From the NCBI GenBank assembly GCA_028023455.1, contig JAQFVV010012498.1:2172001-2236000 (forward strand): DNA of 64,000 nucleotides. Direction: 5' to 3'. The DNA comes from Epiperipatus broadwayi (lineage: Eukaryota; Onychophora; Udeonychophora; Euonychophora; Peripatidae). Made by a program: the position numbers and the translations under genes. Of this stretch, positions 53,938-64,000 are shown in pieces (position 1 is the first letter of the stretch; every line of letters starts with the position of its first letter). The notes beneath the pieces are model-generated. The model saw nothing but the letters and a program-made list of their open reading frames with translations, had not been told where the DNA came from and searched no databases.

Positions 53938-56900
53938 TGACTGAAAGTTTATTCTCTTTTTTATATTACATATATAGTCAAGTGTTGTATAAATCAACTA
54001 TTTATTACAGCAAACATATTTTATGAAAATATTATTACATGCTTCATGACATCCAAGAGAATGTCCTGCTGTTGATATTTTGTTTTCTTTATTATTATCA
54101 TTAAAAATTTTATCATTATTTTATATTTTGTAAATAAAATATATTAATTTGAATTTCATGTCTTTCCATTCTTGCATCATTACACTACTCTATAGTCACA
54201 CAAACAGGTTCTATATTTTATGCTATAGTATAATTTCTCAAAATCTATTTACTATTAGTTCAATATGATTAAAGCTAGTAAAGGAAAGTGTAGTTAATTA
54301 AATTATTATGATTTTATTATTTACAATGTAATTAGTCATGCAGACACATACATGTCATAAAAATAACATTAGTTGCATAAGTTTGATATTACACTTGGAT
54401 ATTAAGATATATAAAAGATTTAATTGTTATAATAAGATACAGTTAGATACACTAAAATGCCCTTTGCTATCCAGCTATATGGTTTGTCTATGTTTTATTT
54501 ATTTATTTATTTTTAAAAAAAATGAGAGTTCTTTCCACCCTAATATATATTTTTGACAGTCATAATTTGGCTCTCTTCTCACTCTCTTACATTTTTTTTA
54601 ATAGTTACAATATATATAATACTTACTTTGTACATATATTTTTCAAGATTTATAATTTTAGATTTAATTTTTTGTCAAATTATTCTTTTTTATGGAAATC
54701 CTGTTAGCAACCATTATAACTTTAAATTGATTGATGGATTTTTTTATATCTTCCCTTTATTGACTTCATTTTTTTTTACTTTTCAATAAAGATGGTAATC
54801 TTACAAAATTTTAATGTAACTTCTGGTTGATATTAACAATATATATAAACTTCTATAGTCTTTAAGTGACTTTTTTATTTGTAGCTATAAAATATGTTAA
54901 TATATGATTTTATTGAGTTTGCAATATGTATGTTTAAGATATGAATTCTCTCATTTTCACCCAGTTTGTAGTTTATGCTTGAGATAATTTATGATAATTA
55001 AAATTTATGAAGTTTGGTAGCAAAGTAATAGCCAAAGAATATATTGACGATTGCCAATCACTGACCTTTCTTGTTCGTTTTTGTTTCAAATTCAACTTCA
55101 TCTAAAATTAAAATTGACTTTTTAATTATTTACAATCGTTTCTACGTATTGTTTGAATGATAAATGTTATTAATATTGAATGCCTCAAAAATTGTAGCTC
55201 AAAAATTTGGTAAACAATTTCTTATCTAATTTAGGTATTTAGTCAACACTACAATAGCCTTTAATTAAAATAAATTACTAATTAACCTCAAACCATACAC
55301 TTCAACTAGAAAACATGTTTATAAAATATTTAAATATGTTTTTCACTTAATTAATTTTAAAAGTTTTAACTCTTAAAATCTATCATAACATTTCTAAAAA
55401 AAAAAAAAAATAAATTAATTCATTTTTTTCTCTTTTGAAATGAAAAATATAAAATTATGCAAATAAATAAATTTTCAAAGAAATTTACTATAGTATGTCG
55501 AACTATTATTATTCAATAAAGCAAAATACTTAATTTAATTATTACTGTTAGAATGACATTACTAGAAATAGCGTCATATCATTTCAATATATATATATAT
55601 ATATATGTGGGGGGGGGGTGTATAATAAATTTCTCTTCACATGTGTGCAAAATACAATATATATATATATATCAGATTAAATAAACTTTTCATTTCTAAT
55701 AAGTAAATGAAATGCATTTTCAATGCCGACCTTCATAATCATGACAAAACTAAGCTGCTATACAATATTAAAAAAAAACATATTTATATAAATAGGTATT
55801 TTTTCGCTATATGTTTTAATGTATGCTTAGTTGCATGCTATTTTCTCATCTATTCATACCACTATTTGTATTTATGATTAACTTTGTCTTTTTATTATTT
55901 TTTTCTATCACTGCATATAATCTTCAATGTTTGAAGATCAAAGTAATAGTCACTTTTTTATTTATGATCCAAAAGTATTAATGTTTGTGTGAGATCTTTC
56001 TTGCATCCATTATATACGTATGTATACTCTTTTTCATTCTCATAGTTATATTAACTCAAGATTTCTTATAGTAAACTACAACTACACTCTGGATTATCAT
56101 ATTGGATGAAACAGTTTTATTTTGGGAATAATCAATTAGACTGATTAATATTATTGGGAAGCTAATGCCGGCATTAAACTTGTTTATGCATTTTCTTAAA
56201 TTTTATTTTTATCTCTAAGATATATAGCATAATCATGTATGATTTATTGCTATTTTTAAGTTTTATTTTATAATTTAAATTTTTTTTATTTGTATATATT
56301 TTTTGTTAAATGTATATAATATTTTGTATTCAATTTTTTACACATTCCAAACTTATATATAAAGAGATTTTGATTTATAATCCTTTGAACTCTACAAGTT
56401 TAAAAGTTATAAGAATATCTGATTGTGAGTCAATGACCTCTCTAATATTAACAAGCTTGAATATCGTTCAATAATCCAGATATTTTTTTTAAACAAAGAC
56501 GGCCAGGAATTTAAGCTTTGGTTTGTCTTGCTTTTTTATAATCCATTTTAAATTTGAAGCCTTACATAATTCATTGTACAAGTTTGAAGCAGATAAAAAT
56601 CCTTTTATAACAAATTATATAGTTGAATTCTCATAAAATGGTTGCAATATTTATTGTATAGACAAAAATATTAATTATAGATTAAAATGGAAAGTAAAAT
56701 ATAAAGAGAACATCAGCTCATGGGAAATTATATTTTATTTTCTGGAAATGAAAATAAAAATCAAGAAGATGTAAAAAGAAGATTTTAATGTAGGTTTTTC
56801 CTCACAGTAAACAGACAGATTAATAAAATGAAAGATAAAATTGTTTTTCCAATGTAATCATCTAAGATGTACTGCAATTTAGTATTGAAAATCTAGAGCA

Positions 56901-57595
56901 AATTAGCAACAAGAATAAAACAGCAATTAAATTTATATATTCCATTTAAGAAAAAAACCCATAACTACCAATTTGTTTGAATCAATTCTCAAAATGTTAA
57001 TGACTTACAGTGAGTATAATGATTGAAATAAAAAAATCAAAAAGATGTGGTTCATCAATATAGCTAGCAGTCTGATAAAGTGACTTCACATTAATATTAG
57101 TAACATATGAAAAAGTTAGACTTGTCAGAATTTGCATACAGTTTGAAATATGTATCTATATTTGACTATGGATTAGTAATTCACAATAATTTAAACATAC
57201 TTCTACAATGTACTGTTTAATGCTTGTTCATAATAAAAAAAGCCTACTTTTTCATCTGTTTAATTTGAGATTCAGTCTGAATAACATTACTTATCAGACA
57301 TTAATCTATAAAATCTAACATATATAAAGAATTATTTTTTATAATGTCAGTTTAATACAAATATTGGAACACTGGCATTAACAATGTGTATATTCTAAAC
57401 CAAACTCAAGCAATATTAGGTTACCATTTATGTGTCAGACATCAATGCTAAAAAAGAATGCAAATGATAGTAATCATCAGATATAAATAATAGTATTTAT
57501 TGCATATATATATGTCAACATATCACTATGCATTGTGTAAAAACTGATTATAAACTCTAATGACAATTTTCACCATCACTAACATCATTTTCAAT
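53938..57595. other. AT-rich stretch without genes
   Basis: Overlapping plus-strand frames of 61-78 codons at 54338-54789 are composed of F, I, L, S and Y as expected from AT-rich DNA and match nothing I know. (AT)n runs flank a run of ten G near 55607-55618, and another (AT)n lies at 55656-55672. Confidence 0.55.
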
Positions 57596-57599
57596 CATT

Positions 57600-58065
57600 A
57601 TCAATCCATTGCAGGATGAGATCACTTCAAGTTTAATCCTGTTTTTCTGATATCTAGACACTTTTCTTCACATCACATCAGCAAGCTTTCTTATTTAATT
57701 TATTCATCTCATATAAAGTCTCTTTCTAGATCTTACAATTTCTTGAAAACCAGTTTAAGATTTGATTTGCTATCTATTGGCATTTTTCTAGAAATGTGAC
57801 CATCCCTGTTTTACTTCAGACATTTAATTCTTTTAAAATATATCAATAATGTCTGTTTATTCTTGCACCCATATATTTCATTTCTGAGCTTTTTTTTGTT
57901 TTCTAATATTCATCTTTCCATACTCTGCTAAGTAATCTGATGTTTCTGCATTTCTCTTTTGTTAAGTGTCCAAGGTTCAGATCCATTAGTAAAAACTGGT
58001 AAAACAAATGCTTTATAAATCTTTCTTTTCAAACATATAGAAATATTTCATTTTAATATTAAATT
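57600..58065 (-). pseudogene. LINE RT C-terminal fragment, related to the 33-37 kb LINE
   Basis: The minus strand reads IYKAFVLPVFTNGSEPWTLN, then KREMQKHQIT, a stop, and QSMER, matching the VLPVLTYGSETWTL...Q..MER block of RTE-like elements and the VLSVLTYESET-TLNRRAIQRL segment of the LINE at 36.4 kb. The following part decays but still resembles the GHI-R tail. Truncated at both ends and carrying stops. Confidence 0.75.
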
Positions 58066-60979
58066 ATTTCTACAAAAAAAAAACACTCCATATGAGTTAA
58101 ATCCTATTATTAGTTTTATCAATTATATTTCCATCTGTATTAATAACATGACAAAGCATTTGTAGATGTTAATTTTTTCTAATTAATCATTATCAAACTT
58201 TACTTTCTTTTTGACAAAATCAAAAGTGACAATGATGTTTATACAAAACATTGTCACTGCATTCAAATAAATTAAACCATTGTATAGACAATAAATGCAT
58301 AAATTATATATATAGTGTAATTATTTACATATATCTCTGGATAGATTTAAGGCTTATTTAATCCTCTTTTAATATCTTAAAAGATATATGCACATACAAC
58401 TCAAAATTCTTGTTAATAATAAATAAATAGTTTATGGTTAAAATAAAAATTACATAACATAATATCTCATATTTAAACAAAATGTTATAAAAAGTATTAT
58501 TATATAGATAAAAATGAAAATATTATAAAATGACAACAGTAATAAATATGTAATGCTAGAAAGTTTAAAAATTTATTTATCTATTATTAATTGAACACAA
58601 GCATATTGAAATATTTTAGAAAATTAAAATTACTAAAGATGTTATAAAGTATAATTAAAATCAATATTTTATCAGTGATTTTACTATTTATTATTTTTTT
58701 CTTTTACATTTACTGTGACAGTGTTTAAAATAATCTTTTTCATAGTCACTTATTCTATTTTGTAGGTTTCTTTTTCCAAAATGTTTTTCTACAATTTTTC
58801 TTTTATATTTATACTTTTGTTGAATTTTATTCTTTTGAGATTTAATCTTTTTTATGATATCATTTTTATATTAGTATGTTTATTAAGTTTCATTTACCAC
58901 AGTTTTTTGGTTGATAGTCAGGCTATTGACTTAGGGATACATTTCATCTTGTAGGATAGATAATGGCAAGTTATAAGATGTATTTAGGCTGTAAATATAC
59001 TATTCCACTAATAATTATATTTCTAAATAATTTGCAAATCAGAAAATCAATATTACAATTTATATCATAATTTTGTTATAGCAGCAATTGAAAATCAGTA
59101 ATGATAATTTACTGTTTTTTTTTTTTTGTTGGTTTAACTTTGTTTCACTAGAATACTTGATGTTAATTTCTTTTTTCTTGCAGTGACTATTTATAATTTT
59201 AAGGAAAGTTATATATATAGTGATCCTCTGTATGGGCACAAGCAAGTAAGTCATAGTATATCAATAGTGGTAACCGCATTGTATTAAAAAAAATGAAATA
59301 GCCTTAAGATTTTAAGATTTTGCTGGAAATTGTTTAGAGCTTTAGATGTTGATTGCTTATGCATTTTGATTAACCATTTTATAAGCATTTATTATTATTC
59401 TTATTATAGTTAATGAAGTATTTAATGCAAGAAAGAGGGGTTATTTATTATAGGAATTAGTATATTTTGTTAGGAGGATGCAAAGTTATTTTATTTTAGT
59501 GTCTAATATTTGTTTGAATGGTTTCCTGATCTATTGTTCAGTGACATCCACCCATATTCAGATATTGATTAATAAAATAGGTTTAACCCATACCAAATCA
59601 GTTGCATTTAATCAAAATAAGTGAATATTTAGACTGCAGTATAGATGTGTGAGTGTATACCTTTAGTATGTTTCATTTCATTCTCATCTTTTAATAAAAC
59701 TAAGCAATAGTACATTTATAATAAAAACATTTAAATTACAGTAATTGTCTTTAATAATTTAACAAATATATATTTTTTCCAATGATTAATTGATATTTGT
59801 ATCAGTGAATTATTTTACAAATTAAATAAGTTATTAATCATTTTTGTTTAACAGTTAATTAATATTCATTTATTTCAAGTTTATAAAAAGCTGTTTTTTT
59901 ATTATTATTTTGTCTTGATTTAATTGTGAAGGTTAAAATGATTTTTTTTTGGAGAAGATTTCTTGCATATTAAATTAGCTTCCAGTACAAAAGGTAGAGT
60001 AACCTTTTGAGTGCAGTTGACCTTTGATGGAGGGAAGAGATATCTATTTAACAGATAATCTTTATTAAAAATTGCTCATTATTAATGTAATTGCAGCCAG
60101 TATATTATTCTTCTCTGCTGTAACAAGTAGATATTTCTTCCAGATGTCAAATTAATTTTAAAAAAGCTTTAAAGTAAACTTCAAGAAGGGTTTTCAAATA
60201 GCATGTTAGGCTAAAAATATAAGAAGGTACATCAGTTTTCATCTTATTACCTTATTTAAATGTTTGAATTAATCATCTTTTGCTTATTACTATTTTTAAA
60301 TGTATATCTATAATATTAAGCTTGCGTTACTTTATTTACTTATCATTAAGAAGGAAGATAGAATGCATGAACTTTATAATCATATAACTAATCTACTTGT
60401 ATCTTATTATATCATTTGGAAAAGTGTGCAGAACATTTTTACAGAATTTATTTTAATTTTTCATTATATCTTATATCATACTTCTACAAAAGTTAATTAA
60501 AATTAAAGGATATGTGTATTTTAAAATAACATTCTATACTTAAATTCATTACGGAAAAAATACTTTATTTATTTATTTATTTATTTAGTATTCCTAAAAT
60601 AATATGTGCTTTTATGAAAGAAAATAAAATATGAATTACCCCGAATAATTAAAAAATATTACTTTTTAAATATGTACTTAAATCAGATGGAAGGACAGGA
60701 ATGCAGTATATTTCTGTTCTCTTCGATATGGATGCATTATAAAATAAATTATCATTAATTGTGGAATTATCAACTTAAAAAGACATATTAATTTGCAATG
60801 TTTAAAAATAACTATATGTATGCTAGCTTATAAATATTGGAAAAATAAATTTTATTCAAGAAGTCTATAAAGGATAATTGCTGATTTCAAAACTACCATG
60901 GAATGAGTTAAATAATTGATACCAATGTAGCTGAAAAGGTCTTTCATATTTCTGTCATGATAAAGACTGATTACTTACG
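58066..60979. other. AT-rich stretch without genes
   Basis: No supported gene or repeat family. It includes a (TTTA)n microsatellite near 60566-60590. Confidence 0.55.
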
Positions 60980-60984
60980 TGTGA

Positions 60985-61050
60985 TGTAGTAAGCTCAATT
61001 AGTTAGGCTATGGACATTGGAGATACTAGATCAAATTTAAATTATGATTA
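60985..61050 (+). ncRNA. tRNA-like SINE head, degenerate
   Basis: AGCTCAATTAGTTAGGC resembles a tRNA A box, and TAGATCAAATTT about 35 bases later is a weak B box. No cloverleaf can be drawn. It is probably the head of an old tRNA-derived SINE. Confidence 0.45.
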
Positions 61051-61054
61051 TTAT

Positions 61055-62000
61055 TTTTTATTATGTTTCATATTCTTAATAAACATGAACTCAGTTTGGA
61101 ATCTATCTCCCTATCGTTTAATGAACTCGGAAAAGATTTTGCCAATGAATTTTTTTTGTTTTATTTTAAATCAAAGAACATAATGACTTTTGTTTTCTTT
61201 ATTTTTTTTATATATATTATTTGTCATCATCACCGTATATAATAGATAGATAGACATATTTATTATTATGTTTTGTGTATAATTTTGTGCTATTATGAAC
61301 TTCTAGATCGTCTCGGGATTGCATATTCACAAATTGTGGATACGCTGGTACAAATTGATTTTATTCAAATATGTTTTATGTTTCTTTTAAGAAGGTAAAG
61401 GAAAGAAATATGTTTCTTTTTTCTCTTTTATTATATTGTTAAAGAGAGGTGTATATTATTTTGTATATTTTCTTATCTCAAAGTGAGAGTTCTGGCTTCT
61501 AAATCAATGAACATATAATAGAAATAGTCGGATAGAGATGGTAAAGAAATATTGTTCGTAATATTTATGATTATTAAATTTTAAAAATAGCTTAAAGTTT
61601 ATTCAGAATTACAAGTTATATTTTAATGTATTAATTAGTTACCGTGTTGCTTGCATAGTATATAACTTAGAATTATTTTTTTATATATTCTTATTTATGC
61701 GTGTGTGTCTATTCTGCACAATTATTACATTTACTTAATAAAAGTTCAATTTATAAATTTTTACATATAAATTTCGGATGTTGTCGTATTCTAAAGAACT
61801 GAAAGGATTTGTAGGTTATCTGTATGTCTTTATCTGCCAGCGTATATGTAATGTTAGACATGTAGAAGAGCTTTGGGAATGGAAATTACTCTGAATGCGT
61901 TCTATGTTTGTAGGGATAAGAGATTTTGTCTATGCAGTATATTTTAATAATTTTCCATGAGTAGAGCCTATTTTATATTGTATGTGTATTATGAAGTGAT
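61055..62000. other. AT-rich stretch without genes
   Basis: No coding signal, RNA gene or recognised repeat seen. Confidence 0.5.
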
Positions 62001-62002
62001 AG

Positions 62003-62217
62003 TTTTGAAGTTAAGTGATGTTTTCTTATGGTCCTGGTGAATGAGGAAAAGTCCCACACCAATAGTATATTTCAGAATTAGATGAGTTATTGTTGAAGTA
62101 TGAAATGATATTAAGAAAGTTGAGTGATGTTTTTCTTATAGTCCTGGTGTTGAGGAAAAGTCCCACACTAATAGTATATTTCAGAATTAGATGAGTTATT
62201 GTTGAAGTGTTAAGCAA
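62003..62217. repeat. Tandem duplication of a ~117-bp segment
   Basis: Two head-to-tail copies, each running from AAGTTRAGTGATGTTTT to GATGAGTTATTGTTGAAGT, start at about 62003 and 62118. The long minus-strand frame across them is a by-product. Copies differ by a few bases and a 3-base indel. Confidence 0.85.
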
Positions 62218-64000
62218 AGAGTTTATTTGCTCCTCATGTGAATTTCCCTTGGAACGTTTTGTTTGTATAATCGTGAAAATATAGCTCTGTGTTATTTAGT
62301 ATGTGGCCAGATAAATAGTTAAATTAAATTCTTGATATAATATTAGTGTCTTATTTTGTTGGGTGGTTTACGACATTGTCCGAAATGAAGTAATTGTTTA
62401 ATATTTCCTCAATGAATTGAGAATGTTTAAAAAAGATTGATTTCTATTATTGTTGCTTAAGATCTGACACACACGCGTAATATAAACAATATCGCGGATA
62501 TAAAAGTATAATGTTATTGAAATTAAAACAGGAAATAAACGCTTTAAAATACATTATATTCATTTAACATAAAGTTATAAATCATCAATCATCAGAATGG
62601 ATAAGGTTTTATTGGTATACATGAAAAGAGTATGTAATTGAAAATGATTATTTAATTAGTTAGAGACAGTTGCTTTGTTGATGGCCAAATATGTTAATAA
62701 TTGATAATAAATCCTCTCAAAATATCTATTGTATCAATAATATGATATATTATTTAGTTAATGTTATGTTTAGGTGAAACACTTAAGCAAAACAGGTATT
62801 CAAAGTCAGAATATTCAAGTTTTGTTTGTTAAATTTTGCTTTCAAAAAGGTATGAATAATAAATAGTGTAATATAATAGGGATAATCCCAAACTGATGTC
62901 CAAAGATTTATTTGAGAATTAAATTACTAAGACAAGTAGTCTTAGTGTAAAATAATCATGGTAAATTAAATTTTCAGTGTAATAAATGATTTGTTTATTT
63001 ATTGAAAAAAAACTGTATCTTGTATTATTCGTGTACTAATTTCCACATCTCCAAATTTCATACATCTATCATAAAATAAGTATATTGTTTTATAGCTATG
63101 ATATTAAATATGCTGGTATCTGATAATATTGTTTTCTCAATCCAAACATTATAAAAAACATTGCCACTTGATAAACGTATAAGAAGAGTTGCCTAGTTAA
63201 TGTATTGGTTAGATAATGATGTGAGATTAAAATATACCCAATTTCTGTCATTATCTAATTGCTAAACACAGTAAAACATTTAGTCAATTTATCTCACTAC
63301 ATTTTATTATAAGTTAGAATTATAAATTTTGGGCCAACATATTTTTTTAATTCAACTGTGTTTTCTTTTTTTAAATTCCCTGAGATCTTATTGTATATTC
63401 CTTGATCAGCATTAAGATAGCTGTTTAGATGATGATATGCCAAGTCATAGAATTGTTTAGTGATATAATTATATGAAGCTGATATATATTATACTTGGAT
63501 GATGGAAGAAATTAAGTTGAAAGGATATTTTAATAGTCTGTGCAAATAAACATTGTTATTCTTTATCATGCAGTTAATTAACAAAAGGATTTATATTTTA
63601 TTTAATGTTCTATAATATTACTTCCTTCATTTATTTATAATTATATATTTTATGAACTTCCTGTAACCTCCCACTGAGCTGATCTGAATGTAGACATAGG
63701 TAAAGAGTCTCAGTAAATAATTTTATATCAGATATGTTGTTATATTGTTCTATTCATTAATAGAACTGGCGCCCTGGGCATTTGCTCATATAATGTATAT
63801 GAGTGGTATTGTGAGCATAGGTTATAATATATATATTGTACCCTCACTTCCAGAAATATAATATAACTTAAAATATGACTAGCTCAATTAAATTGTTATG
63901 CTCGGCTAAAATATGTATAACTATTATTAATATATTTTTATAATACTATATCTTATCAGATTTAATACAACTAACAGAAAATTAATATAGTTCAATATCA
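62218..64000. other. AT-rich stretch with one primer-site-like string
   Basis: No supported gene. At 63766-63780, AACTGGCGCCCTGGGC looks like the TGGCGCC start of a retroelement primer binding site, but no LTR partner lies within the window. Confidence 0.4.

Noticed and set aside
54338-54789. Three overlapping plus-strand frames that could be a small membrane protein
   Set aside because: Overlapping frames rich in F, I, L and Y are expected in such AT-rich DNA. There are no splice or motif signals.

Overview
The window is eukaryotic and very AT-rich. It has long gene-free stretches, microsatellites, LTR and non-LTR retrotransposons, a relic DNA transposon and many foldback repeats. The only host coding sequence I can support is one spliced exon of a class C G-protein-coupled receptor, a metabotropic glutamate receptor type, at 22854-23045 on the minus strand with clean splice sites. 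An animal genome is therefore the best reading, probably an AT-rich invertebrate. I cannot name the species. Much of the window is probably intron of this receptor gene, but I found no second exon.

Layout. 1-7263: a degenerate Ty3/Gypsy-type LTR element on the minus strand. It has two long direct repeats (the left one cut by the window edge), a Gag-like coiled-coil ORF, two integrase-tail scraps, a polypurine tract and an array of tRNA-primer-site-like repeats. 9745-11312: a tandem pair of one repeat family, a related repeat and a long (AT)n tract. 16.4-22.2 kb: a cluster of foldback (inverted-repeat) elements. 22.85-23.05 kb: the receptor exon. 25146-29728: a second LTR element on the plus strand, with TG...CA ends, a 4-bp target duplication and a broken gag but no pol. 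32.7-36.83 kb: a non-LTR retrotransposon (LINE) whose endonuclease half is inverted relative to its reverse-transcriptase half. Its RT is split by a 1.4-kb array of ~350-bp repeats flanked by a 13-bp duplication. 37.3-40.4 kb: an older LINE on the minus strand, split by a foldback element. 48.37-49.05 kb: a near-perfect palindrome whose arms each carry a tRNA-like promoter region and a hammerhead-like core. 52.1-52.65 kb: a Merlin/ISXO2-type transposase relic. 57.6-58.06 kb: another LINE fragment. 62.0-62.2 kb: a tandem duplication.

The most interesting pattern runs across families. At least five sequence-unrelated repeat families (about 9.9/10.4, 11.05, 17.2/17.6, 22.05/22.1 and 48.5/48.9 kb, with a decayed case at 38.2 kb) carry the same short architecture: CTGANGA, a short perfect or near-perfect hairpin, then GAAAC or a one-base variant. 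This is the catalytic-core layout of a hammerhead ribozyme. In the foldback elements it is present in both arms. No case has all hammerhead parts demonstrated by eye, so this is a hypothesis. Every mobile-element gene here is broken or lacks pol, so none appears able to move by itself.
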